64,000 bases of DNA from Sphingomonas taxi. GTDB taxonomy: Bacteria; Pseudomonadota; Alphaproteobacteria; Sphingomonadales; Sphingomonadaceae. Shown one piece after another: positions 37,015 to 46,257 of this stretch. Below the pieces are notes generated by a model. That model saw only the letters and a list, made by a program, of their open reading frames with translations. It was not told where the DNA came from and did not search any database. Position 1 is the first letter of the stretch. Every line of letters begins with the position of its first letter. The stretch spans positions 1 through 64,000 of the forward strand of contig QFQI01000012.1 of the NCBI GenBank assembly GCA_003243195.1, written 5' to 3'. The translations under genes were made by a program, and so were the position numbers.

Positions 37015-38301
37015 GTGCTGGTGACCATCAAGACGAAAGATGCGCGGATCGGCATGTTTGTGCATGCCGTGGAGGGCGGGTGGCTCGCCAGTCCGTTCTG
37101 GCGGGCGCAACTCGTCCTGACGAAAGCGAGCGAGATCAACAAGCTGCTTGCCGCCGGCATCAACGAGATCGTGATCGACACCACCAAGGGCGTCGGCCCC
37201 GCGCTGCCGGTCGTCGAGGTGGCCGAGGTGCCCGCGCCGGCGGCGATGATCGAACCCGCCGCCGACTCGCTCCCCGCGACCGAGCTGCAAAGGCCGCGGC
37301 GGCGCGCGATGACCGAGCTGGACCGCGCGCGCGGCACCGTGGAGCGCTGCAAGTCGGCGGTGATGGCGATGTTCGGCGAGGTGCGGCTGGGCCATGCGGT
37401 GGATACGAGCGCGATGACCCCGCTGGTGGAAGAGATCGCGCAATCGGTGACCCGCGACGCCAGCGCGATGCTGAATGTCACCCGCCTGAAGACCAAGGAC
37501 GAATATACCTATCTCCATTCGGTCGCGGTCGCCGCGCTGCTGGTCCACTTCGCGCGCCATCTGAAGCTGCCGGAGGAGGAGGTGCTCGACCTGTGCATGG
37601 CCGGGCTGCTGCACGATATCGGCAAGATGGCCGTGCCCAATGCGCTGCTGGCGAAACCGGGCAAGCTCGATCCGCCCGAGATGGCGGTGCTGCGTCACCA
37701 TCCGGAGAAGGGGCACGCGTTGCTGCGCGCCGGGCGCGACGTGTCGGAGGTGGTGCTGGACGTCTGCCTGCATCATCACGAGCGCGTCGACGGGCGCGGC
37801 TACCCCTTCGGGCTGACCGGCGAGCAACTGAGCATGGCCGCGCGGATGGGGGCGATCTGCGACGTCTATGACGCCGTGACCTCGCTGCGCCCGTACAAGC
37901 GACCATGGTCGCCCAGCGACGCGCTGTCGCGGATGCAGTCGTGGACCGGCCATTTCGACCAGGAACTGCTGGCGCGCTTCATCGACAGCATCGGCATCCA
38001 CCCGGTCGGCGGGCTGGTGCGGCTGCGCTCCAGCCGGCTGGCGCTGGTGATCGAGGGCAATGATGCCGATCCCACCGCGCCGCGCGTCCGCGTCTTCTAT
38101 GACATACCGATGCGGCGCTTCATCCCGCAGGACGATCTGTGGGCGAAGGGGGGGGCGGATGGTGATCCGATCCACCGTTCGGAACGCGGCAGCCACTGGT
38201 TCGACGATGACTGGCCGGCCGTCGAAGCCGCGGTGCGCGCGGGGCAGGTTCCCTCATCCGCGCGGCCGTCATCCACCCTCTCCCTGTGCGCGCGAGGCTG
38301 A
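37015..38301 (+). CDS. HD-GYP domain phosphodiesterase
   Basis: A 428-residue protein probably hydrolysing cyclic-di-GMP. The N-terminal DUF3391-like segment (IKTKDARIGMFVHAVEG) is followed by a helical part and the HD-GYP core: LLHDIGKMAVP near residue 199 with the HD pair, RHHPEKG, and HHHERVDGRGYP near 251-262, so the metal ligands and the GYP motif are intact. GTG 37015, with AGGGGG nine bases ahead, gives the family start better than longer upstream readings. A GGDEF gene starts two bases after its stop, making a synthesis/breakdown pair. It is the first clear chromosomal gene right of the island. Confidence 0.9.
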   Translation: MLVTIKTKDARIGMFVHAVEGGWLASPFWRAQLVLTKASEINKLLAAGINEIVIDTTKGVGPALPVVEVAEVPAPAAMIEPAADSLPATELQRPRRRAMTELDRARGTVERCKSAVMAMFGEVRLGHAVDTSAMTPLVEEIAQSVTRDASAMLNVTRLKTKDEYTYLHSVAVAALLVHFARHLKLPEEEVLDLCMAGLLHDIGKMAVPNALLAKPGKLDPPEMAVLRHHPEKGHALLRAGRDVSEVVLDVCLHHHERVDGRGYPFGLTGEQLSMAARMGAICDVYDAVTSLRPYKRPWSPSDALSRMQSWTGHFDQELLARFIDSIGIHPVGGLVRLRSSRLALVIEGNDADPTAPRVRVFYDIPMRRFIPQDDLWAKGGADGDPIHRSERGSHWFDDDWPAVEAAVRAGQVPSSARPSSTLSLCARG

Positions 38302-38303
38302 CC

Positions 38304-39416
38304 ATGCCCTTGTCTTCGATCCCCGCGGCGAGCCGCCGCCGCCGCATGCTGGGCTGGTTCGCCGGAGATGGCGGCGGCGAGCCGGTCGCCGACACGCGGC
38401 CCGCCGTCAATCTGGCGGATACGCGCGCGATGGTGCAGCGCCGGCTGTTCAACGACATCGGCGAACTGATGTTCGCGCATGCGCTCACCCCGTCGCCGCG
38501 CACCTACAGCGTGCTGCACTCCTATCTGTCGGGCGACGACGTGCGCACCAGCGCCGCGGTGGCGAGCGAATTGCGCGACGGCGTGCGGCTGACCGACGCG
38601 GCGGTGATGCGGATCGCCACCAACGCCAGCGCCGCCGAGCTGCAGCCCGATGCGCTGGCGCGGATCGCCGACGCGCTGGAAACGCGCATCGCCGAATGCC
38701 TGTCCGCCGCCGGCGAATCGCGCAGCTCCGCCGAGACGTTCGGCACCGCGCTGAACGAGGAGGCGGAAAAGCTGGAGCATGATCCCCACGCCGCGCTCCA
38801 GCGGATCGTCGCGCTAACCCACGAGGCGGTGGAGGCGACGCAACTGGTCGAGGCGCAGTTGCAACGCACGCGCGAGGAGGCGAACAGGCTGCGTACCGAC
38901 CTGCAACGTGCCCGCCGCGCGGCCGAGCAGGACCATCTCACCTCGCTGCCCAACCGCCGCTGTTTCGAAAGCCGCCTGCGCGCGGTCACCAGCGCGGCGG
39001 ACGGCGCGAACGCCGTGGTCGCCTTGTGCGATATTGATGATTTCAAGCAGATCAACGATCGTTTCGGCCACCCGGCGGGGGACCGCGTGCTGAAGTTCGT
39101 CGCCACCTTCCTGCGCGGCCAGTTGGGCCGCAAGGTCGTGGTCGCACGCTACGGCGGCGAGGAATTCGCGTGCTTGTTCGAGCATCATACGCTCGCCGAG
39201 GCGCGGCTGATGCTCGACCGGGCGCGCGACCGGCTGACGGAACGCTCGCTGGTGCATCAGGAAAGCGGGGAGACGATCGGGCATATCAGCTTCTCGGCCG
39301 GCGTGACCGCGATCGGCGCCGCCGATGGCGTCGAAGCGCTGGGCCGCGCCGACCTGGCGCTCTATGCGGCCAAGAACGGCGGCAAGAACCGCGTGGTCTG
39401 CGCCGGGCCGATCTGA
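38304..39416 (+). CDS. GGDEF diguanylate cyclase
   Basis: A 370-residue cytoplasmic protein that should make cyclic-di-GMP from two GTP. The first 200 residues are helical with a coiled coil (QLQRTREEANRLRTDLQRAR). The catalytic domain begins DHLTSLPNRRCFE, and the active site is RYGGEEF near residue 282. The usual RxxD inhibitory site upstream of it is replaced (GRKV), so product feedback through that site is probably absent. ATG 38304 has GAGG ahead. It lies directly behind the HD-GYP gene, almost certainly in one operon, so the two enzymes can set a local pool of the messenger. Confidence 0.9.
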   Translation: MPLSSIPAASRRRRMLGWFAGDGGGEPVADTRPAVNLADTRAMVQRRLFNDIGELMFAHALTPSPRTYSVLHSYLSGDDVRTSAAVASELRDGVRLTDAAVMRIATNASAAELQPDALARIADALETRIAECLSAAGESRSSAETFGTALNEEAEKLEHDPHAALQRIVALTHEAVEATQLVEAQLQRTREEANRLRTDLQRARRAAEQDHLTSLPNRRCFESRLRAVTSAADGANAVVALCDIDDFKQINDRFGHPAGDRVLKFVATFLRGQLGRKVVVARYGGEEFACLFEHHTLAEARLMLDRARDRLTERSLVHQESGETIGHISFSAGVTAIGAADGVEALGRADLALYAAKNGGKNRVVCAGPI

Positions 39417-39450
39417 GGCGCCGCGCGCCGCACCTGATCGTCCGCGCCGT

Positions 39451-40404
39451 TCAGGCCGGCCCTCCGCCCGCGTCGGCGATGCGCGCCCACGCCGCGATCT
39501 CGGCATCCATATGGCGCAGCACGCGCAGGTCGCCGGCGCGGGCGGCGGGCAGGTCGATCGTCACGTCGGCCTCCCATTCCCAGGTGGCGTTGCCGCAGAG
39601 CGTCACCATCGCGTCGGCCGCGGCGCGCGCGCGCACCAGTCCGCCGCGATTGAACACCGTCACCTCGCGATCATAGCCGATCCGCCCGGTAAGGCAGGCG
39701 GCATAGGTGGAGGCGGCCATCGCGCTGCCGCAACTGTCGGTCAGGCCCACGCCGCGCTCGAAGGTGCGCACGAACAGCGCGTCGTCACCCCGGACCTCGA
39801 CGAACGAGACGTTGGCGCGGTGGGGCAGCCAGGGCGGCGCCGCTTCGCACACCGCGCCGATCCGCGACAGATCGGCATCGTCCACCGCCTCCACGAAGCT
39901 GACCAGATGCGGATTGGGCATGGCAACCGCGGTGAAGCGGCGCGCGGTCGGCAATCCGGCGACCGGCGCATCGACCAGCCGCGCGCCCGCGCCGTCCAGC
40001 AGCAGCGGCCAGCGTGCGATGTCCAGCGTCGCCGGACCGGCGGTCTCCTCCACGGTGTAGACGTCGGCGCCGAGCGGCGCGGCGCGCGCGACCGTCGCGT
40101 CGCTGGTCTTCAGCCGCGCCACCGCGCGCGTGATCCCCAGCGCCTCGAACCCCGCGCGCGCGACGCAGCGCAGGCCGTTCAGGCACGTCTCGGCCTCCGA
40201 TCCGTCGCTGTTGAACATGCGCATGCCGAACGCCGCCTGCGCGTCTCCGTCGGTCAGCACCAGCAGCCCGTCGCCGCCGACCGGCCCGGCGCGGTTCGCC
40301 AGCGCGCGCGCCACCTGCGCCCATTCGGCATCGGACAGCGACACCGCCCGACCGTCGACCAGCGGGAAATCGTTGCCCGAACCATGGCATTTGATGAAGC
40401 GCAT
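39451..40404 (-). CDS. dapF: diaminopimelate epimerase family protein
   Basis: A 317-residue racemase-fold protein that should interconvert LL- and meso-diaminopimelate for lysine and peptidoglycan. Both catalytic cysteines are present: Cys74 in ETCLNGLRC and the partner in GLTDSCGSAM near residue 218, with the usual MFNSDGSEAE before the first. The typical CGNG is CLNG and GSGA is GSAM, so substrate preference may be altered; a paralogue acting on another amino acid is possible. ATG 40410 (MQM) is an alternative start, but 40404 has the better-spaced GGGGG. It converges with the GGDEF gene and diverges from mntH. Confidence 0.8.
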   Translation of the reverse strand: MRFIKCHGSGNDFPLVDGRAVSLSDAEWAQVARALANRAGPVGGDGLLVLTDGDAQAAFGMRMFNSDGSEAETCLNGLRCVARAGFEALGITRAVARLKTSDATVARAAPLGADVYTVEETAGPATLDIARWPLLLDGAGARLVDAPVAGLPTARRFTAVAMPNPHLVSFVEAVDDADLSRIGAVCEAAPPWLPHRANVSFVEVRGDDALFVRTFERGVGLTDSCGSAMAASTYAACLTGRIGYDREVTVFNRGGLVRARAAADAMVTLCGNATWEWEADVTIDLPAARAGDLRVLRHMDAEIAAWARIADAGGGPA

Positions 40405-40528
40405 CTGCATGCCCCCTATCTGTCCGCACGACCACGGCAGGGCAAGGGGCAGTGCCGCGTCGCCGGCGCGCGGTTTTCGCGGCTGCGTGGTTGAAACCTC
40501 CGCCGCACTCCCGCATTCATCACTCCCG

Positions 40529-41830
40529 ATGAGTTCCACCACCCGTTCGCTGGGCGACAGCTTCGCCACCGTTCCCGTTCCCAAGGGGGCGGGTTTCTGG
40601 CGCAAGTTGCTGGCCTTCGTCGGGCCGGGCTGGCTGGTGGCGGTCGGCTATATGGATCCGGGCAACTGGGCGACCGACATCGCGGGCGGATCGGCATTCG
40701 GCTATACGCTGCTCAGCGTCGTGCTGCTGTCGAACCTGATGGCGATCATCCTGCAATCATTGTCGGCGCGGCTCGGCATCGGCGCGGGGCTCGATCTGGC
40801 GCAGGCGTGCCGCCGGCACTCGTCGCGACGGGTCAGCTACCTGCTGTGGGCGCTTGCCGAGATCGCGATCATCGCCTGCGACCTGGCCGAGGTGCTGGGC
40901 ACCGCCATCGCGTTGAAACTGCTGTTCGGCATGCCGCTGGTCTATGGCGTGCTGGTCACTGCGCTCGACGTGTTCCTGATCCTGGCGTTGCAGCGCTACG
41001 GCTTTCGCCGGCTGGAAGCGTTCATCGCCGCGCTGCTTATCGTGATCGCCGGCTGTTTCGCGTTCGAGCTGTTCTGGGCGAAGCCGGCATGGGGCGCGGC
41101 GGCGGCCGGGCTGGTGCCCTCGGGCGAGATCGTCACCAATCCGGCGATGCTCTATATCGCGATCGGCATCCTGGGCGCGACCGTCATGCCGCACAACCTG
41201 TACCTCCATTCCTCGATCGTGCAGACGCGCGCATATGGGGCGGACGAGCGTGACCGCCACGAGGCGCTGAAGATGGCGACGATCGACAGCACGGTCGCGC
41301 TGGGGCTGGCCTTCTTCATCAACGCCGCGATCCTGATCCTGGCGGCGGCGACCTTCCATACCGCCGGGCAGACGCAGGTGGCGGAGATCGAGGAGGCGCA
41401 CCGGCTGCTCGCGCCGATGCTGGGCGTCGGCGCGGCCAGCGTGCTGTTCGCGGTCGCGCTGCTCGCCAGCGGCCAGAACTCCACCGTCACCGGCACGCTG
41501 GCCGGGCAGATCGTGATGGAGGGGTTCCTCGACATCCGCCTGCCGGTGTGGCTGCGCCGGCTGGTGACGCGCGCGATCGCGATCGTGCCGGCGGTGGCGG
41601 TGGTCGCCACCACCGGCGATCGCGGCGCGACCGACCTGCTGGTGCTCAGCCAGGTGGTGCTGAGCCTGCAACTGCCGTTCGCGGTGATCCCGCTGGTGCT
41701 CTACACCGTCGATCGCGGCCTGATGGGCAGCTTCGCCGCGCCGCGCTGGCTGGCGGCGCTGGCATGGATGATCGCCGCCGTGATCGTGGTGCTCAACGGC
41801 TATCTGTTGTGGGGCATGATGGTGGGGTAG
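40529..41830 (+). CDS. mntH: NRAMP divalent metal ion transporter
   Basis: A 433-residue inner-membrane proton-coupled importer of Mn(II) and Fe(II). The two metal-site motifs are intact: DPGN at residues 43-46 in the first helix and MPHNLYLHSS in the sixth. About eleven hydrophobic helices follow the family pattern. The start MSSTTRSLGD at 40529 gives a normal length. It is transcribed away from the dapF-like gene across 124 bases. I do not see a recognisable MntR or Fur site. No operon partner follows; the next 426 bases lack a gene. Confidence 0.92.
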   Translation: MSSTTRSLGDSFATVPVPKGAGFWRKLLAFVGPGWLVAVGYMDPGNWATDIAGGSAFGYTLLSVVLLSNLMAIILQSLSARLGIGAGLDLAQACRRHSSRRVSYLLWALAEIAIIACDLAEVLGTAIALKLLFGMPLVYGVLVTALDVFLILALQRYGFRRLEAFIAALLIVIAGCFAFELFWAKPAWGAAAAGLVPSGEIVTNPAMLYIAIGILGATVMPHNLYLHSSIVQTRAYGADERDRHEALKMATIDSTVALGLAFFINAAILILAAATFHTAGQTQVAEIEEAHRLLAPMLGVGAASVLFAVALLASGQNSTVTGTLAGQIVMEGFLDIRLPVWLRRLVTRAIAIVPAVAVVATTGDRGATDLLVLSQVVLSLQLPFAVIPLVLYTVDRGLMGSFAAPRWLAALAWMIAAVIVVLNGYLLWGMMVG

Positions 41831-42256
41831 GGGCTTTGCTCGCTCGACATGGCCGGACGTGCGCGATGATCGCCATTCCGCCCGCCCCGAGCGATGCGGC
41901 GCGCGATCCGGCGGGTGGGAATCGTGCCAGACGATCCCAGCTCGCGTCCGGACGCTCGCCCTTGTCGCGCGGGGCGCGCACGTCGATGCGACATTCCTCG
42001 CCACCCACCAGACAGGCGATGCGCAGCCGTACATTCCTGAACGGTATGTCGTCGGGGTCACGCCCTCGTTGCGCCGCGCCATGCCCGCCATGAAGGCGTC
42101 ATGCCGGCGCTGCATCGCCGTCAGGTCGCTGCCGGCACGTCGGGGCGCGATGAGCAGGAAGCCCGCGCAAAGCTGCGCTGCCGCGGGAAGCGCCGCAACG
42201 CCGTAACGCCCCGGGACGCATCGGATGATGCCGGGTAACGCCGCGTCACCTCACCC
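41831..42256. other. 426-base stretch without a convincing gene
   Basis: Between mntH and the XpaC-like gene I see no complete gene. On the minus strand two short frames together look protein-like: one with RYGVAALPAAAQLCAGFLL (signal-like) and another with FRNVRLRIACLVGGEECRI, in different phases. A frameshifted remnant of a small secreted protein is conceivable, but this is weak. Confidence 0.3.
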
Positions 42257-42943
42257 TCACTCGCCCTCGTACTTGATCTCCAGGAAGCGCCGCTTCGTCT
42301 CCAGCGCGTCGAGGTCGCCTTGCGCCAGCCGCTCGCTGATCTCGCCGATCTCGCGTTCGATCACGCCCAGCCCGTCGACCAGTTGCTGGTCGGGCGTCCG
42401 GCCGTTGCGCGGGGTCGTCCGCATCGCCGGCGGCACGCGCGCGTAGTCGCCGACGAATGCCGGCAGTTGCTCGCCAACCAGCCGCCGGATCTCCGCGCCC
42501 GCCGGGCTGTCGTCGTCCAGCGTCGCCAGTTGCACGCCCAGCGTGTCGAGCCGCCGGTCGAGCCGGTCGAGCACCGTGACCGCCGGCGCGGGCAGGGCGG
42601 GGCGCTGCGCATCCAGCCAGCGCGCGGTCTGCGCCGGCAGCGCCTTCAGCTCGGCGCGCGCGATCCGCTCCGGCGTCGGGACCGGCGTGGCCGGCGCGAA
42701 CATCACCAGCATCGTCACCGCCAGGATCATCGCCGCCGCCGCGACCAGCCCGAACGTGCCCAGCCCCAGCAGCATCGCGACCGCCACGATCAGCCCGCTG
42801 GCGACCACCGCCACCGTCGCGCGCGCCGTGCGCCCGCCGCGCCCGCGCCGCGACCGGCGCTGCAACGGCACGATGTCCACGCCGCGCCGCCGCGCCTGCG
42901 CCGCCCGCGCCACCGCCACCGCATCGTCCACCGACCCGCTCAC
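42257..42943 (-). CDS. XpaC-like membrane protein coupled to TelA
   Basis: A 228-residue protein with an Arg-rich N-terminus, two adjacent hydrophobic helices (VAVVASGLIVAVAMLLGLGTF, LVAAAAMILAVTMLVMF) and a long soluble helical C-terminus ending ERLAQGDLDALETKRRFLEIKYEGE. The layout and its place directly behind telA match the XpaC family, named for 5-bromo-4-chloroindolyl phosphate hydrolysis, whose true function is unclear. GTG 42943 overlaps the telA stop (GTGA). The two proteins probably work together at the membrane in envelope or toxic-anion stress. Confidence 0.7.
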   Translation of the reverse strand: MSGSVDDAVAVARAAQARRRGVDIVPLQRRSRRGRGGRTARATVAVVASGLIVAVAMLLGLGTFGLVAAAAMILAVTMLVMFAPATPVPTPERIARAELKALPAQTARWLDAQRPALPAPAVTVLDRLDRRLDTLGVQLATLDDDSPAGAEIRRLVGEQLPAFVGDYARVPPAMRTTPRNGRTPDQQLVDGLGVIEREIGEISERLAQGDLDALETKRRFLEIKYEGE

Positions 42944-44145
42944 AGCGACTCCAGCTTGAACTGCTCCGCGCCGCCCGCGACGCGGTTCTGCGTCGCGCCC
43001 TCCGCGCGCGCGATATAGCCGCGCGACCGCTCTACCTCGTTGCCCAGCGTGTCGACGGTCACCTTCATGCTGTCCAGCGCCTTCAGCTTGAACGTGTCGA
43101 TCGCATCCATCGTGTCGTAGATGTTCTGGAACGCGCGTTGCAGCGTTTCCAGCGGGATGGTCGACGCCGCCGCCTGTTCATGGACGCGCGCGGTATTCTG
43201 GCGCAGCAGGTTGCCGGTCGAATCGATCAGCCCGGCGGTGGTCGCGTTCAGTTGCGTGATCTGTTCCAGCACCAGCTTCTGGTTGGTCAGCGCCTGTGCG
43301 ACGGTGACGGCGGTGCGCAGCGCCGCGACCGTCGTGGTGCTGGCGCGGTCGACGCCCTTGATGAGCTCGACGTTGTTCTTCTTGACCAGATCCAGCGCCA
43401 GATAGCCCTGCACCGTCACTGCCATCTGCGTCAGCAGATCCTGCGTGCGCTGCCGCGCGTAGAACAGCGCGCTCTCGCGGATCGCCTTCGCCTTGGCGGG
43501 ATCGGTGTGGTCGAGCTCGTTGGCCTTGTCCTCCAGCCGCGCGTCCATGGTGCGCGACAAATGGATCATCTGCTCCAGCCGCCCCATCGCCGCCCACAGG
43601 TTCGCGCGCTCGGTGTCGATCGCGGCATTGTCCATCAGCAGCTCGTCCTTGCCGCTGCCCAGGCTCTTCAGGATCGAGGCGATATGCGTCTGCGCCGATT
43701 TGTAGCCGTCGAAATAGTTGCGCACCTTGTTGCCGAACGGAAGGACGCCGAACAGCTTCTGCGGCGCGGTCAGCTTGCCGCGCTTGCCCGGGTCGAGATC
43801 CTCCACCACGCGGCGCAGCTCGGCCAGATCCTTGCCGACCCCGGCCTCCTGATCCATCGCGCGGACCGGGCGATCGAGGAAGCGATTCGACTGGCCGGCG
43901 GCGTCGCGGATCTCCTTCTGCCCCATGGCGGTGATCGCATCGACGCGCTTGCCGAACTCGGGACTGTTGACGTCCTCCTCCACCAGTTGCTCGACGAACG
44001 CGTCGACGCGCCGTTCCAGCTCGCTGCGCTTGGTGTCGTCGACCGGCACCAGCCCGGCGGCCTTTTCGGCGCGCACTTCCGGCACCGGATCGGGCGGCGT
44101 CAGGACCAGCGTCGGCTCGGTCGCATCGTTCGGAGCGGTCGCCAT
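42940..44145 (-). CDS. telA: toxic anion resistance protein TelA
   Basis: A 401-residue, largely alpha-helical cytoplasmic protein of the TelA/KlaA family, which has been linked to tellurite and other stress resistance by an unknown mechanism. Family hallmarks include LPFGNKVRNYFDGYKSAQTHI, then QMAVTVQGYLALDLVKKNN and a long terminal helix (FKLKALDSMKVTVDTLGNEV). ATG 44145 (MATAPNDA) has AAGGA upstream at long spacing; longer readings add implausible residues. The stop overlaps the XpaC-like start. It is transcribed away from typA. Confidence 0.88.
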   Translation of the reverse strand: MATAPNDATEPTLVLTPPDPVPEVRAEKAAGLVPVDDTKRSELERRVDAFVEQLVEEDVNSPEFGKRVDAITAMGQKEIRDAAGQSNRFLDRPVRAMDQEAGVGKDLAELRRVVEDLDPGKRGKLTAPQKLFGVLPFGNKVRNYFDGYKSAQTHIASILKSLGSGKDELLMDNAAIDTERANLWAAMGRLEQMIHLSRTMDARLEDKANELDHTDPAKAKAIRESALFYARQRTQDLLTQMAVTVQGYLALDLVKKNNVELIKGVDRASTTTVAALRTAVTVAQALTNQKLVLEQITQLNATTAGLIDSTGNLLRQNTARVHEQAAASTIPLETLQRAFQNIYDTMDAIDTFKLKALDSMKVTVDTLGNEVERSRGYIARAEGATQNRVAGGAEQFKLESL

Positions 44146-44360
44146 CGTCACGTCATCCTTCACAAATGGGCGGCTTCGACAGGAAGGGGGCATTGTCCAC
44201 CGTCCGTGTGCCGCTTTCAACTGTATTGCCTATGTAAGACGGCGGTGGGGCGCTGTCGAGCGATGTTGCGGGCGCCAAGGCTGGCGCGACGCGGAACTTT
44301 CCGCTATGCGCGCCCCCGAACAGCGCCTGCGCCATCCGCGGGCCACCCTCGGGAACCCGT

Positions 44361-46184
44361 ATGAACCTGCGCAATATCGCCATCATCGCGCACGTCGATC
44401 ATGGCAAGACGACCCTCGTTGACCAGCTCTTCCGCCAGTCCGGCACGTTCCGCGACAACCAGCGCGTCGAGGAGCGCGCGATGGATTCGAACGATCTGGA
44501 AAAGGAACGCGGGATCACCATCCTCGCCAAGCCCACGTCGATCGAGTGGGAAGGCGTGCGCATCAACATCGTCGACACGCCCGGCCACGCCGACTTCGGC
44601 GGCGAGGTGGAGCGCATCCTGAGCATGGTCGACGGCGTGATCCTGCTGGTCGACGCCGCCGAGGGCGCGATGCCGCAGACCAAGTTCGTGACCGGCAAGG
44701 CGCTGGCGCTGGGGCTGCGCCCGATCGTGGTCGTCAACAAGGTCGACCGCTCCGACGCGCGCATCCAGGAGGTGCTGGACGAGGTGTTCGACCTGTTCGT
44801 GGCGCTGGAGGCCAGCGACGAGCAGCTCGATTTCCCCGTGCTCTACGCCTCGGGCCGCAACGGCTATGCGTCCGAGGACATGGACCGTCGCGAGGGCACG
44901 TTGACCCCGCTGTTCCAGAAGATCGTCGATCACGTTCCGCCGCCGAACCTGGACGAGAATGCGCCGTTCAGCTTCCTGGTGACGCTGCTCGACCGTGACA
45001 ATTTCCTCGGCCGCATCCTTACCGGTCGCGTCCAGTCGGGCGTGGTGAAGCTGAACCAGCCGATCCACGCGCTGGACGACAGCGGCAAGGTGATCGAGAC
45101 CGGCCGCGCGTCGAAGCTGATGAGCTTCCGCGGGCTGGAGCGCGTGCCGGTCGAGGAGGCGCGCGCCGGCGACATCATCTCGCTCGCTGGCCTGGCGGTC
45201 GCGACCGTGGCGAACACGATCTGCGACACCAGCGTGACCGAGGCGATCCACGCGCAGCCGATCGACCCGCCGACGCTGTCGATGCGCTTCGCGGTGAACG
45301 ACTCGCCGATGGCGGGGCGTGAGGGCAGCAAGGTGACCAGCCGCATGATCCGCGACCGCCTGATGCGCGAGGCGGAGACCAACGTCGCGATCAAGGTGAC
45401 CGAGGCGGCCGACCGCGACAGCTTCGAGGTCGCGGGCCGCGGCGAACTGCAGCTCGGCGTGCTGATCGAGACGATGCGCCGCGAGGGGTTCGAGCTGGGC
45501 ATCAGCCGCCCGCGCGTGCTGTTCGGCGAGGACGAGAACGGCAAGAAGACCGAGCCGTACGAAACCGTCATCATCGACGTCGACGAGGAGCATTCGGGCA
45601 CGGTCGTCGAGAAGATGAACCTGCGCAAGGCGGAGATGACCGACATGCGCCCGTCGACCGGCGGCAAGACGCGCATCACCTTCTCCGCGCCCAGCCGCGG
45701 CATGATCGGCTATCACGGCGAGTTCCTGTCCGACACGCGCGGCACCGGGATCATGAACCGGCTGTTCGAGAAGTACGGCCCGCACAAGGGCAATATCGAG
45801 GGTCGCAAGAACGGCGTGCTGATCTCGAACGGCGCGGGCGAGGCGCAGTCCTACGCGCTCGGCCCGCTCGAGGATCGCGGCATCCTGTTCGTCGGCCACG
45901 GCGAGGCGCTGTACGAGGGCATGATCATCGGCGAGAACGCCAAGACGGATGACCTTGAGGTCAACCCGATGAAGGCCAAGCAGCTCACCAACTTCCGCGC
46001 AAGCGGCGGCAAGGACGATCAGGTCCGCCTGACCCCGCCGAAGCGGATGACGCTGGAGCAGGCGATCGCCTACATCGACGACGACGAGATGGTGGAGGTG
46101 ACGCCCAAGTCGATCCGCCTGCGCAAGCGCCATCTCGATCCGAACGAGCGCAAACGCGCGAGCCGGAGCAAGGAAGCGGCGTAA
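44361..46184 (+). CDS. typA: ribosome-associated GTPase TypA/BipA
   Basis: A 607-residue translational GTPase that helps 50S subunit assembly and stress adaptation. G1 is AHVDHGKTT at residues 10-18, G3 DTPGHADFGGE, G4 NKVDR and the switch region ERGITI. EF-G-like domains and the BipA-specific C-terminal domain (SRGMIGYHGEFL, GGKDDQVRLTPP) follow. Length is typical. It is alone in its transcription unit, begins 215 bases from the divergent telA gene and ends at a perfect terminator hairpin ten bases after the stop. Confidence 0.97.
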   Translation: MNLRNIAIIAHVDHGKTTLVDQLFRQSGTFRDNQRVEERAMDSNDLEKERGITILAKPTSIEWEGVRINIVDTPGHADFGGEVERILSMVDGVILLVDAAEGAMPQTKFVTGKALALGLRPIVVVNKVDRSDARIQEVLDEVFDLFVALEASDEQLDFPVLYASGRNGYASEDMDRREGTLTPLFQKIVDHVPPPNLDENAPFSFLVTLLDRDNFLGRILTGRVQSGVVKLNQPIHALDDSGKVIETGRASKLMSFRGLERVPVEEARAGDIISLAGLAVATVANTICDTSVTEAIHAQPIDPPTLSMRFAVNDSPMAGREGSKVTSRMIRDRLMREAETNVAIKVTEAADRDSFEVAGRGELQLGVLIETMRREGFELGISRPRVLFGEDENGKKTEPYETVIIDVDEEHSGTVVEKMNLRKAEMTDMRPSTGGKTRITFSAPSRGMIGYHGEFLSDTRGTGIMNRLFEKYGPHKGNIEGRKNGVLISNGAGEAQSYALGPLEDRGILFVGHGEALYEGMIIGENAKTDDLEVNPMKAKQLTNFRASGGKDDQVRLTPPKRMTLEQAIAYIDDDEMVEVTPKSIRLRKRHLDPNERKRASRSKEAA

Positions 46185-46193
46185 AGATCGACG

Positions 46194-46231
46194 AAACGGC
46201 CGCCTTTCCATCGGGAAAGGCGGCCGTTTTT
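46194..46231 (+). terminator. rho-independent terminator of typA
   Basis: A perfect 16-bp stem, AAACGGCCGCCTTTCC (46194-46209) with its complement at 46214-46229, closes on the tetraloop ATCG and runs into a T-tract. It is also suited to stop the convergent DUF2490 transcript. Confidence 0.95.
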
Positions 46232-46257
46232 CTGTCGGCACGCCGCGCCGCGATCCA

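Noticed and set aside
41831..42256. Possible small secreted-protein gene
   Set aside because: Two frames would have to be joined by a frameshift and neither alone has a clear start; kept only as a note.
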